A DNA stretch of 64,000 bases. Origin: CAZMVU01 sp964569295 (GTDB lineage: Bacteria > Hydrogenedentota > Hydrogenedentia > Hydrogenedentales > JAGMZX01). Below, piece after piece: positions 24,253 to 33,068 of this stretch. Position numbers and translations under genes: made by a program. The notes under the pieces were generated by a model. That model made no database searches. It was not told the origin of the DNA and was given only the letters and a program-made list of their open reading frames with translations. Each line of letters opens with the position of its first letter. Positions within the stretch are counted from its first letter, which is position 1. The DNA lies in assembly GCA_964569295.1 (NCBI GenBank), contig CAZMVU010000004.1, positions 7,380 to 71,379 of the forward strand, written 5' to 3'.

Positions 24253-27200
24253 TCAGCCTTCGCTCGCTCCTGCCGGCGACTCGAAGAACTTGGCGCCGCT
24301 GCTGTCGATGATGTCGGGCGTCACGAAGATGAGCAGACTGGACTGGCTCACCTCCCGGCCTTTACCCCGGAAGAAGAAGCCCACCAGCGGAACCTTCGAC
24401 AGGTAAGGGAACCGGTCTTCGTTGCTGATCGTCTGGTCCCGCACCAAGCCGCCAAGCACCAACGTGTCGCCGTCGTGCACAATCACGTTGGTCCATACGG
24501 CCTGCCATGACGTTGTCGGCAGAATCACCGTGCTCGGCACTTCGATGCCATCCACGATCGAGTTCTGTTCGAAGGCCTTTTGCCCGATGCGCGAGCGTAC
24601 TTCCGGGTTCAGCCAGAGCCGCACGAGGTCATTGTCGCCGATCTGCGGCGTTACCGAAAGCGAGATGCCGAAGTTGAACGGCGCCGGATTCACCCGCTGG
24701 GTGAAGGTCGTGGTCGGCGTGCCGCCGAAGCCCGCATCGCTCGTCGAGACCAGCGTGTCCACCGCCGTGACGAAGTATTCCGTCGTGAAATCGGCAATGA
24801 CTGCCGGCTTCAGGTTCATCGTGGTCACACGCGGCGCACTCAGCAATTCGCTTTCCTCGAGGCTGTCCAGGAAGTCGAAGGTAACGCTGAGCGAGTCGCC
24901 GTCTTCGTTATTGACGATATTGCCGACGATATTGAAGGTGGACTGCGAAGGCGCTGGATTCACTACACCGCCCAAGACGGCGTCGGAGATGGTGTTGGTA
25001 ATCACGTTCGAGCCGTCGGGCCGGGTGTAAAAGGGAATCTGCTCAGCGACCCCGTCGCCGTTGATATCGTACTCGTAGAAGCTTTCATCTGTCGTCGTGC
25101 CGTCTGTAACATCGCCCACGCCCGTTCCGACGTCTGTATCCCCGGCCAAGCCGGGAATTTTGCGCGCCCGGCTGTTCTGGTCCGACATGCTGAGATCCCA
25201 TTCGAACCCGACTTTATCCATGTCCGATACGCGCACGGTCAGGAACTTGGCCTCGATGCTGACCTGGCGCGGGGTCACGTCGATCTTGGCAATATAATCC
25301 TCGAGTTCTTCAAAGTTGCTGGGCGTATTCTTCACGATGAGCATATTCGTGATCGGGTTGTACATCATTTCCGACAACTGCTCACCGGTTACAGGATCGT
25401 AGACATCGCTCACCAACCGGCCCAGCAGGGAAAGCACCGGCGCTTCACCCTCGAGGGCGGCCGACAAGCCGCTCTGCAAGCCCTGCCTGGCGCCGCCAAA
25501 AGAGCTGGCGCCGCCCGGCTGGCCCTGATATCCCAAGCCTTGTTGCTGATTTGTGGTCGTTGCACCGGTACCGGTCTCACGAATGCCGAGCAGGCCGGGA
25601 TTCGCCGGCGGTTCACCGACTTGCATATCGCTGATCGTGGTGAACAGGTCGGAGATATTGCTCAGCGAGGTCACGTCGGTACCACCGCCACCGCCACGCA
25701 TGCCGCCGCCACCCATGCCGCCACGCATGCCGCCGCCACCATAACCGCCACCGCCGCCAAGACCACCGCCCCCATAACCGCCACCGCCGCCATAGCCGCC
25801 GCCCCCGAACCCGCCGCCGCCGCCGCCATAGCCGCCGCCGCCCAAGCCGCCAGAGCCGCCATAGCCGCCGCCGCCCNNNNNNNNNNNNNNNNNNNNNNNN
25901 NNNNNNNNNNNNNNNNNNNNNNNNNNNNNNNNNNNNNNNNNNNNNNNNNNNNNNNNNNNNNNNNNNNNNNNNNNNNAGCCGCCGCCGCCCAAGCCGCCAG
26001 AGCCGCCATAGCCGCCGCCGCCCAAGCCGCCAGAGCCGCCATAGCCGCCGCCGCCCAAGCCGCCGCCGCCATAGCCGCCGCCGCCATAGCCGCCGCCGCC
26101 ATAGCCGCCGCCGCCGCCATAGCCGCCGCCCAAGCCGCCGCCGCCGCCATAGCCGCCGCCGCCCAAGCCGCCAGAGCCGCCCGATACCCCGCCAAAGCGG
26201 TTGCGCAAGACGATCTTGAAGAGCGTTTGCTGCCCGGCGTTACGCAGTTCGTAGAACCGCGTCTCTAGCTGTTCGAAGGTCTCCTCACGAATCCGCTGGG
26301 GCGTGGTAATCCAGATAAAGCTGTCTTTGACCACCTTGTAATCGAGCCGCAGGGTGCGCAGCAGCGCACGCAGGCCTTCACCGAGGGTCACATTGTGCAG
26401 GGCGATGTAGGGTACATTACCGCCATACGGGACGTTGTAGGCGGCACCTTCGCGGCCTTGCCCTTGTTGCCCTTGTTGCCCTTGCTGCTGGCCTTGGAAC
26501 TGTTGCCCGCCAAAGCGGGGCGCCCCGCCGCGTGTGCCGGGGCCCGTGGGTAGCCGGCCGGTCCCCCCCGGACCACCTTGATACTGACCAGGCCCGCCCG
26601 GCCCACCGGGACCACCGGGACCGCCGGGGCCGCCCGCACCCTGCTGCCCGCCGGATGCGTCTACCGATTCCGGGGGGGGCACAACGCGGTGATCGATGAC
26701 AATGTTGACATCCCACGTTTCCGAGATGAAGCTGGCAATCTCGCTGATATGGATGTCATCGAACTCGATATTGACGGGGGATTCGAGCGCTTTGTCGATC
26801 TCGCCCTGTTCCTTGGGTGCTTCGTAGTCCTCCTCGACAACGGGGACACGCATCTGATACGGCTTGATGCCGCGGGCATCCGCGCCTTCGGGAGGAAGTT
26901 TCGCGTCCCAGACATAGCGCTGTACTTTACCCCGGAATTCCTCGACCTGCTTGCGTTTCTCGTCGATATCCAGATCGACCACGCCAAGCGTAGCCTCATG
27001 CAGGCCATCGGCCGCCTCTTGATTATTGGGCTCGATAAGCAGGATTTCGTTGTAGATTTCAACGGCCGTCTGGTACTTTTCCGCCTCGATGTATTGCTCG
27101 CCCCAATCGAGGAGCTGATCGACCCGTTGACGTTTGAGTTCCTCGGCCGTCATCTGCGGGGTCTCATCTTCCGGCGAGATTTCCTCGGGGCTGTACCGCT

Positions 27201-27582
27201 GGAAATCCGGGATGGCCGCCGGATCGGAGCCGCTGGCCTCGATGAGAAGCTTTGCCTCGCACTTCTGGCTGAAGTCGCGGGCCCGCTCATTGTCCGGATC
27301 CAGGGCGAGCGCGCGGTTGAACTCGGTCAGCGCCTCATTGAAGAGGTTCTGCTTAAACAGTGCCACGCCTTTTCGGATGTGCTCGTCCTCGGGGGACTGG
27401 GACTCATCCGCGCCCTCGGGTGAGGCACCCTGGGCCGTGGAGCTTGTACCGGGTTCGACCTCGGTTTCGGGCGGCAGGATGTCGGCCGCTTCGGCGGTAT
27501 CCTGGGCCATGGCCGGTGTTGCGAGCCACAGCACGGCGAGCAAACACCCCACGCCTATCCGGGTGTACATTTTGTAACTCAT
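24253..27582 (-). CDS. pilQ: Secretin with N-terminal TPRs and a Gly-rich insertion (PilQ/GspD type)
   Basis: An outer-membrane secretin of about 1109 residues as assembled. It has a signal peptide (ends TPAMA-Q), TPR-like helices at about 70-190 (LFNEALTEFNRALALDPDN), an N0/STN-type domain (VNIEFDDIHISEIASF) near 275, a Pro-Gly/Gln tract near 320-375, and an N-domain (IALHNVTLGEGLRALLRTL). A Gly-Tyr-rich tract lies at about 465-633, interrupted by Ns. A further N-domain (MMYNPITNMLIVKNTPSNF) and a secretin core (LLSAPRVTTMNLKPAVIADF, SLLIFVTPDI) follow. GGAGG precedes ATG 27582. Last of a pilM-N-O-P-Q-like group. Unequal repeats make the true length uncertain. Confidence 0.9.
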   Translation of the reverse strand: MSYKMYTRIGVGCLLAVLWLATPAMAQDTAEAADILPPETEVEPGTSSTAQGASPEGADESQSPEDEHIRKGVALFKQNLFNEALTEFNRALALDPDNERARDFSQKCEAKLLIEASGSDPAAIPDFQRYSPEEISPEDETPQMTAEELKRQRVDQLLDWGEQYIEAEKYQTAVEIYNEILLIEPNNQEAADGLHEATLGVVDLDIDEKRKQVEEFRGKVQRYVWDAKLPPEGADARGIKPYQMRVPVVEEDYEAPKEQGEIDKALESPVNIEFDDIHISEIASFISETWDVNIVIDHRVVPPPESVDASGGQQGAGGPGGPGGPGGPGGPGQYQGGPGGTGRLPTGPGTRGGAPRFGGQQFQGQQQGQQGQQGQGREGAAYNVPYGGNVPYIALHNVTLGEGLRALLRTLRLDYKVVKDSFIWITTPQRIREETFEQLETRFYELRNAGQQTLFKIVLRNRFGGVSGGSGGLGGGGYGGGGGLGGGYGGGGGYGGGGYGGGGYGGGGLGGGGYGGSGGLGGGGYGGSGGLGGGGXXXXXXXXXXXXXXXXXXXXXXXXXXXXXXXXXXGGGGYGGSGGLGGGGYGGGGGGFGGGGYGGGGGYGGGGLGGGGGYGGGGMRGGMGGGGMRGGGGGTDVTSLSNISDLFTTISDMQVGEPPANPGLLGIRETGTGATTTNQQQGLGYQGQPGGASSFGGARQGLQSGLSAALEGEAPVLSLLGRLVSDVYDPVTGEQLSEMMYNPITNMLIVKNTPSNFEELEDYIAKIDVTPRQVSIEAKFLTVRVSDMDKVGFEWDLSMSDQNSRARKIPGLAGDTDVGTGVGDVTDGTTTDESFYEYDINGDGVAEQIPFYTRPDGSNVITNTISDAVLGGVVNPAPSQSTFNIVGNIVNNEDGDSLSVTFDFLDSLEESELLSAPRVTTMNLKPAVIADFTTEYFVTAVDTLVSTSDAGFGGTPTTTFTQRVNPAPFNFGISLSVTPQIGDNDLVRLWLNPEVRSRIGQKAFEQNSIVDGIEVPSTVILPTTSWQAVWTNVIVHDGDTLVLGGLVRDQTISNEDRFPYLSKVPLVGFFFRGKGREVSQSSLLIFVTPDIIDSSGAKFFESPAGASEG
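25830..26023. other. Scaffold gap (100 N) in the Gly-rich tract, flanked by a 47-base overlap
   Basis: Bases 25830-25876 recur exactly as 25977-26023 across 100 Ns. Removing the Ns and one copy deletes 147 bases, a multiple of three, and keeps the frame. Because the tract itself is repetitive, the overlap could be coincidence, so the number of Gly-rich units is not known. Confidence 0.65.
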
Positions 27583-27656
27583 CAGGGTCTCGTCCTCCCG
27601 CTGTTCAATGACACTATAGCGGATTTCCGCTGATTCCTCAACATGTGTTCGCAACC

Positions 27657-28187
27657 CTATTGCACGTTGAACGTACGGCTTTGGTTGTACTCGGTTGAAT
27701 AGATGGTGGCGGTACCCGCCTCGATATCAATGGATTCCAACCGAAATTCGCCAAAGCCCTCTCCCTCATCATGCCATTCGGTAACGTTGCTGCCATACTG
27801 GAGCTGTGCGCGGCGTCTGCCCGGCATGGGCTCGGACACACGCAGCAAGCGCACCTCCCAATCCGCCGTCTCCTCCGCGTCCTCGCCCTCGGTGGTGGCG
27901 TGCATGAAAAACATGTTCTCTTCTTCGAGCGCGCCATATTGGCCAAATGGATAGGGCGCCGGCGCCGGCGGTGGCGTGGCGGGCGGCAATATCCCTTCCT
28001 GTACAAGCTCGCGTTCCTTCTCGTCGCCTATTGTACGTGCGGGCGGCGGGTAAAAGCCCGACGTGTCCGGCACGTCCTGCACAACGCGAACCACACGCAT
28101 GCCCAGATACACGACCATGACAGCGAGGATCAGGCGTTCTTTGTTGAGCCATATCCAGTTGCCAATCTTTCGCAGCTTGTCGCCCAT
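27657..28187 (-). CDS. pilP: PilP/GspC-like inner-membrane protein
   Basis: A 176-residue protein with one N-terminal membrane helix (residues 18-37, LILAVMVVYLGMRVVRVV), a Pro-rich linker (PPATPPPAPAPYPFGQ) and a small beta domain at about 95-176 ending in TATIYSTEYNQSRTFNVQ. Identification rests mainly on position between the PilO-like gene and the secretin and on this layout; sequence similarity to PilP or to the GspC homology region is weak by eye. It would link the inner-membrane complex to the secretin. Confidence 0.65.
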   Translation of the reverse strand: MGDKLRKIGNWIWLNKERLILAVMVVYLGMRVVRVVQDVPDTSGFYPPPARTIGDEKERELVQEGILPPATPPPAPAPYPFGQYGALEEENMFFMHATTEGEDAEETADWEVRLLRVSEPMPGRRRAQLQYGSNVTEWHDEGEGFGEFRLESIDIEAGTATIYSTEYNQSRTFNVQ

Positions 28188-28193
28188 AATGCG

Positions 28194-29192
28194 TTAACCC
28201 GATATGTACAGGACGTTGCGCTTGAACCACGTCCACATTTTGCTGAAGGCACCGGGCTCTTCATACACCTGTTCACGCTGGGTGCTCCGCTCTGAGAGAC
28301 GCCGCTGAAGGTCTGAGCCGGTCGTTTCCCCCGCGTCCCTTTGCCCCGGTCTTGCGGCAACTGTGGCTTGGCCGGATTTCTTCCCGCCGCGCTTTTCAGG
28401 CGGCACCCAATGGGCCTGTGTAACCAACATCTTAACGTCCAACTCCGGCTGATACCATGGGTAATCCCAGCGCACCTGAAGACGGTCCACGTTGAAGTAG
28501 CGCTCTTCCAGGCGCATTTCCTCGAGGAAATCGATGAGGTCGCCCAAGCGCATGGTGAACGCAAGGCCCATCGTCCGGAAAACCAACCACGATCCGGTGG
28601 CGTTTTCCACGCGGTTCGGCCAGATTGTCATTTCCTCCACGGCGATTGGATCATACTCGAGCAGGTAGTCGAACATCGAAATGCAGCAACTCAGCTTGTC
28701 GAGTTCCCGCCGCGCCATCCGCTCGGTCACCTTTTCCATGTTTTTCCAGTCATCGAGGGTGGCGACACCAAACATGCTGCGCAGGTCCCGTGGGTACTCC
28801 AGGCGCGGGCTGTCCGTGCGGATGGTCTCCCGCAAATTATCGAGCAGCCGCTGTGATTCCTCATCGTACCAGAAGCGGGCGAACATTTCCTCCGGCCGCT
28901 GCTCGTAAAGCATTGCCCAGTCGCCGAGGGAGAATGGTTCCCCCCAGTCCTCGCGCGCATCCATCCAAGGCTGGGTACGGCGCTGCATCTCGCTGATGAT
29001 AACGTCGGGCTGTACGCCATGGAAGGTGTCCTGGAACTCTTGGAACGTGGCCTCGAGTTGATCGGCGATACGCTCGTCTTCCTGGTACTCCTCGATCTTC
29101 GGCATGACATAGAAGTAGGTCACGCCGAGCGCCACCGCGAGCAGGGCGCCGATGATGGCGATGAATATGGCCTGCTCTTTGCTTATATTCAT
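28194..29192 (-). CDS. pilO: PilO-like inner-membrane alignment protein
   Basis: A 332-residue protein with one N-terminal membrane helix (residues 8-29, AIFIAIIGALLAVALGVTYFYV), a short helical stretch, and a ferredoxin-like-sized periplasmic part around 190-270 (GSWLVFRTMGLAFTMRLGDL, RYFNVDRLQVRWDYPWY). The C-terminal 70 residues are charged. Context, after fused PilM-PilN and before PilP, supports PilO; at 332 residues it is longer than the usual 200-220. Its start overlaps the PilMN stop (ATGA). Confidence 0.7.
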   Translation of the reverse strand: MNISKEQAIFIAIIGALLAVALGVTYFYVMPKIEEYQEDERIADQLEATFQEFQDTFHGVQPDVIISEMQRRTQPWMDAREDWGEPFSLGDWAMLYEQRPEEMFARFWYDEESQRLLDNLRETIRTDSPRLEYPRDLRSMFGVATLDDWKNMEKVTERMARRELDKLSCCISMFDYLLEYDPIAVEEMTIWPNRVENATGSWLVFRTMGLAFTMRLGDLIDFLEEMRLEERYFNVDRLQVRWDYPWYQPELDVKMLVTQAHWVPPEKRGGKKSGQATVAARPGQRDAGETTGSDLQRRLSERSTQREQVYEEPGAFSKMWTWFKRNVLYISG

Positions 29193-31192
29193 GACTGGTT
29201 ATTCCCGCGCGCGCCGCCATTATTCCCTTGCGGAAGCTGCCGGCCCATTTCGAGATTGACGGTGATCTTGAAGGAGTATACGATGTCGCGCTCCCACTCG
29301 GCGGGTTCCGCCGACTCGCCGGTCCACAGCACGGACTCGCTGGTCCGTTTGACATCGCCGTCTTTGAACATCACATCGGCGGTCCACAGATACCAGCCGT
29401 TCGGGTACTGCACCGTGGCATTGCGCAAACTCCGCACGTAGGCCTGAATATCCTCGGGCTCGCGGGCATACCCGCGTATGCGCACCCCGTCGGCCGCCGG
29501 GATATTGTGCTCCATGGGGCCCGACTCTTCGCTGCTTTGCCCTTGCCGGCTGCGCCGTGGTTCTTGCCGGCGTGTAATGGCGCCGCTACGCGACGCGGCG
29601 CCCGAGGGCGCCTCGACCGAGTCGAACCCACGCACCTGACCGCGGTCCCCGCCAGCGGGCCCCCGGGCACGGGCACGGCCCCGGCCCCGGCCCCGGCCGC
29701 CGCCGCCGTCATTCTGGTTAATCTCAACCGTCTCGAATTGGGTGATCCAAAGGCCGGCCGCGGTAGGGCGTGCGTCATTGATAAGCTTCAAAGATTCCAG
29801 CCAGGCGCGCCGGCGGTTGTAAATGGCGCTGAGCTTGGCTTGTTCGTCCATGGGGGCCTGCACATTGCTTTGGGCAGCGAGCAGGCGCTGGCGCTCCTGG
29901 GATTGGGAGAACGAACGTTGGGCATTGTCGCGGTAGGCGGGATCGTATTTCTCGAGCACGGAGCGCAGGTTGGTGATCTTCTGGCGGGTGACCTCGTTCT
30001 CTTTCGCGTAGATGGGGATAATGGACGCGAGGATGAGTGCAAAGGCGGTGAAGATAAGTACCCAGTAGAAGGCCTGCTCGCGGCGGCGGGCCGCCTCGAG
30101 GATGCGCGGCGGAATGAGGTTAATCTCGATGGGCACCGGCTTGTTGCACCGCAGTGCAAGGCCCAGCACCACACACGCCTGCTCCGGGTTCTGGTTGGCG
30201 GCCTCGGCCTGGGGCAACACAGCCAGCCCGGCAAGGGGTTGCGCGATGCGCACCTCGATGCCGAGTTGCTTCTGCATGTAGGGAACGATGTTGCGCAGGC
30301 ACGCACCGCCGCCGCAAAGGATGACGCGGTTCACCGCGCCGCCGCCGGGCAGCGATCGGAAGTAGGCGAACGATCGGTTGATCTCCGTGATCAGGCGCTG
30401 GAGCACCTCCCCAATCACCTCCCCGCCCTTGCCATCCACCTTCGGGTCGCCCGTGGGGGCGAAGCCACGCTGGCGCTTCACGCGCTCGGCATCGGAAAAA
30501 TTCTGCCCGAACGCGCTCGCAATGGCAAGGGTGACGTCGTTGCCACCTACATTGAGCGGGCGGGTGAAGCGAAACTGGTTGTCGCGCTCGATAACGATGT
30601 CGGTGGTGGCGGCGCCCATGTCCACAAGGGCCACACAGCCGGTGCCGTCGCCGAATTCGCCACACTGCTTGAGCCAGTTGTACGCGGCAAAGGGGCACAC
30701 GTCCACCATGTCGATGGAACGCTTGGTTTCGCGCAGCACGTCCAGATGCTTCTCGACCACATCGACCTTGATGGCGGCCATCATGACATCGTAGCCGCCG
30801 CCCTCGCTGCGCTCGAGAATCTGGTAGTCCATGGCGATCTGGTCGAGGGAGAAGGGGATTTGCTGCTGGATTTCGTAGCGGACGATCTGAGTGACCTTGA
30901 ATTCGGGGACGGGGGGCAGGGTGCGGCTGCGGGTGAACACGGATTGGCCGGGCACGGCGAATACCGTGCGTTTGGTACGCACTTTGGCTTCCTTGAGCAC
31001 GGACTCGAGGGCCTTGATGCGATCGCGCTTGCGCGCGTCCTCATCCAGGGCGGGATCCGAATTGCACTCCACCTGATAGTATTTGGAGAGCTGAAATCCC
31101 GTCTTGGTCTGGGACATTTCACACAGGCGAATCGCGCTGGAGCCCATGTCCAGGATGAGCCGCCGTTTCCGCCCTGGTTTCAAAGTGACCAT
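29189..31192 (-). CDS. pilM: PilM-PilN fusion protein
   Basis: A 667-residue fusion. Residues 1-355 are a PilM-type actin-like ATPase (LILDMGSSAIRLCEM, FKVTQIVRYEIQQQIPFSL, CVALVDMGAATTDIVIERDN, RVILCGGGACLRNI). Then PVPIEINLIPPRILEAARRR, the sequence by which PilN normally binds PilM, leads into a membrane helix at about 378-400 (FYWVLIFTAFALILASIIPI) and a PilN/GspL-like periplasmic part with an Arg-Gly-rich insert near residues 505-525. In most bacteria PilM and PilN are separate proteins joined by exactly this peptide, so the fusion fixes a 1:1 complex. First gene after the promoter at 31339-31367. Confidence 0.9.
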   Translation of the reverse strand: MVTLKPGRKRRLILDMGSSAIRLCEMSQTKTGFQLSKYYQVECNSDPALDEDARKRDRIKALESVLKEAKVRTKRTVFAVPGQSVFTRSRTLPPVPEFKVTQIVRYEIQQQIPFSLDQIAMDYQILERSEGGGYDVMMAAIKVDVVEKHLDVLRETKRSIDMVDVCPFAAYNWLKQCGEFGDGTGCVALVDMGAATTDIVIERDNQFRFTRPLNVGGNDVTLAIASAFGQNFSDAERVKRQRGFAPTGDPKVDGKGGEVIGEVLQRLITEINRSFAYFRSLPGGGAVNRVILCGGGACLRNIVPYMQKQLGIEVRIAQPLAGLAVLPQAEAANQNPEQACVVLGLALRCNKPVPIEINLIPPRILEAARRREQAFYWVLIFTAFALILASIIPIYAKENEVTRQKITNLRSVLEKYDPAYRDNAQRSFSQSQERQRLLAAQSNVQAPMDEQAKLSAIYNRRRAWLESLKLINDARPTAAGLWITQFETVEINQNDGGGGRGRGRGRARARGPAGGDRGQVRGFDSVEAPSGAASRSGAITRRQEPRRSRQGQSSEESGPMEHNIPAADGVRIRGYAREPEDIQAYVRSLRNATVQYPNGWYLWTADVMFKDGDVKRTSESVLWTGESAEPAEWERDIVYSFKITVNLEMGRQLPQGNNGGARGNNQS

Positions 31193-31338
31193 ACGCCTGC
31201 TCGCAACCCCAAGGCCCCGATGTGCGGGCCCGTCCAGTTCTGTTCACACGTTTCTCGCACCGCCAGCGGGCTTCCGGCCCGCAAGGTGAATTCTGAGAAG
31301 AGCGCGTTCTTCAGGAATTTTATAAACCCTTGCGACTT

Positions 31339-31367
31339 ATTGTAGTAAAGTACAAATTGGTTGTCAA
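31339..31367 (-). promoter_or_regulatory. Near-consensus sigma-70 promoter for the pilMN-pilO-pilP-secretin operon
   Basis: Read on the minus strand: TTGACA (31362-31367), 17 bases, TACAAT (31339-31344). It lies about 150 bases upstream of the pilMN start in a locally AT-rich gap. All genes down to 19526 run in this direction with short gaps or overlaps, so this may be the main promoter of a ten-kilobase operon. Confidence 0.8.
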
Positions 31368-31425
31368 GACAGAATCTTTTTGACAATAGTTTCCTTTTGC
31401 GGCCCATGCAACGCCCTGAAACCGC

Positions 31426-32850
31426 CTATTCCTCCGGGTTTTCCGGGAGATCCATAACGCAACGGAACCCATAATCCTCGCGGGCTACGTCCATCCGGTC
31501 GAAGTGGCGGCGCACACAGCGCGCATCATAACGCCGGCTCAGGTACGAGCCGCCCCGCAACACCCGATAGATTTGCCCGTAGTCCTTGTTGATCTCGGTG
31601 TTCCCAGGATAGGCTTTATACCAATCGGATGTCCACTCGTACGCATTGCCGGCCATATCCAGCACCCGGAAGGGCGACGCGCCGAGCGGAAACGAGCCGC
31701 AACGCGTGGGACGGCCAATGTCTGATGCCTCCACATTGCACCGCTCTTTGTCAAACTGGTCGCCCCAGGGATAGAGGCGCCCGTCCGTGCCGCGCGCGGC
31801 TTTTTCCCACTCGGCCTCTGTGGGCAGGCGCTTGCCGGCTTTCTCGGCGTACTCGCTGGCCTTCATAAAAGTGACGCCGGTCACGGGATAGTTGCCGTCG
31901 CCCTCGGAAAAGGAATGGTCGGGAAAGATTTCCTTGAACTGCGCATTGGTTACCTCGGTGCGGTCAATGTAATAGGCATCGAGGAAGATTTCCCGTTGGG
32001 GGGCTTCGTCGGGCGCCCCCTTGTCGAGGCCGAACAAGAAGGTCCCCTCCGGGATAAGAACCATGCCCGGCGGTTCCTCGCCCGGTTCCAGTTGCAGCTC
32101 GATCTTCTCCTCATCGTTCGGGCCGAGAGTGACGACCTGTTCCTTGCGCAGGTAGCCGCCGCGCACAACCGCCACGGTGTAGGTGCCCGGGCGCAGGGAA
32201 AAGCGTGCGGGGGTGCTGTCGGTCTGGGGTTCCTCATTGATATAGATAGCGGCGCTGGTGGGGCGAGTATAGACCGTGAGTTCGGCCTCGCGCGGGGTGA
32301 GCTTGTGCAGCCAGTCATAGCTGTAGTTCGCTTTCACCTCGAAGTCCTTTGTCGACGGGAGATAGTCTTCATGGCGCACTTCGTAACTATACTCCCCTGT
32401 TTGCAGGCGCTCACGTTCCAGCGGGGTTTTGCCCAGCACCTTTTCGCCGTCGAGGATCACCTCGGCGCCCTCCGGCTCTGAACGCACGCTGATAAACCCC
32501 ACTTCCGGTTCGAGGCTGAGCTTCACCTCGCGGTCGGCGCCGGGCTGCAACGTGAGGCTGTCGTGGGCGCTCTTGTAGCCTTCCTTCTGCGCGACTACCG
32601 TCATCGCGCCCGGGTCGAGGCCGGTTAGTGTCACGGGACTCACGCCACGCTCTTCGCCGCGCGCAAGAATCCGCGCGCCTTCCGGTTCCGTTTCGATGGT
32701 CACACGCGCGGGCGCCGGTTCCCCCGAGGAACCGCACCCGGCGAGCAGCACCGCCACAACGGCGCACACCGCCAGCAGCACGCTGCTCGAGGGCAACACA
32801 CCGTTACTCGATACGCGCCGGCGCCTATAGCCTGCCTCGCACAAACACAT
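31426..32850 (-). CDS. Lipoprotein with PEGA repeats and a degenerate FGE/sulfatase-modifying-factor domain
   Basis: A 474-residue lipoprotein (lipobox LLAGCGSS near residue 37). Three PEGA-type domains at about 45-265 (ETEPEGARILARGEERGVSP, RSEPEGAEVILDGEKVLGKT, YTRPTSAAIYINEEPQTDST) are followed by an FGE-sulfatase domain (GMVLIPEGTFLFG, RLPTEAEWEKAARGTDGRLY, VLDMAGNAYEWTSDW, RVLRGGSY). In true formylglycine-generating enzymes two Cys follow GGSY; here the segment is GGSYLSRRYDARC, with Ser and Ala at those places, so sulfatase activation is unlikely. GGAGGAG precedes ATG 32850. A surface scaffold or ligand-binding role is inferred. Confidence 0.9.
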   Translation of the reverse strand: MCLCEAGYRRRRVSSNGVLPSSSVLLAVCAVVAVLLAGCGSSGEPAPARVTIETEPEGARILARGEERGVSPVTLTGLDPGAMTVVAQKEGYKSAHDSLTLQPGADREVKLSLEPEVGFISVRSEPEGAEVILDGEKVLGKTPLERERLQTGEYSYEVRHEDYLPSTKDFEVKANYSYDWLHKLTPREAELTVYTRPTSAAIYINEEPQTDSTPARFSLRPGTYTVAVVRGGYLRKEQVVTLGPNDEEKIELQLEPGEEPPGMVLIPEGTFLFGLDKGAPDEAPQREIFLDAYYIDRTEVTNAQFKEIFPDHSFSEGDGNYPVTGVTFMKASEYAEKAGKRLPTEAEWEKAARGTDGRLYPWGDQFDKERCNVEASDIGRPTRCGSFPLGASPFRVLDMAGNAYEWTSDWYKAYPGNTEINKDYGQIYRVLRGGSYLSRRYDARCVRRHFDRMDVAREDYGFRCVMDLPENPEE

Positions 32851-33068
32851 TCCTGCACTCCTCCCCACCCAAACCTGTACCTGCACCACGGCGCCACGCC
32901 GCGTTTGGAACGGCGTCACGCACCATCCCCATGCCGCGGAGCGCCGCTCCCTGCTCTCTATTGTACCTGCTTGTGTGCAAAAGGCAAATCGCGTGCGGGG
33001 TTGTATCCCGAAGCACGGCTGCGTTGTACGGCTTTTTTCCGGCGTCCCGGCCGGAAACGGCGGTTATT

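Noticed and set aside
24580..26268. 562-codon plus-strand ORF with long Ala-rich repeats
   Set aside because: Mirror image of the Gly-rich secretin tract; the Ala runs come from reading GCC codons opposite GGC.
29228..31345. 705-codon plus-strand ORF
   Set aside because: Antisense to the PilM-PilN gene, which has clear motifs, an ATGA coupling and a strong promoter.
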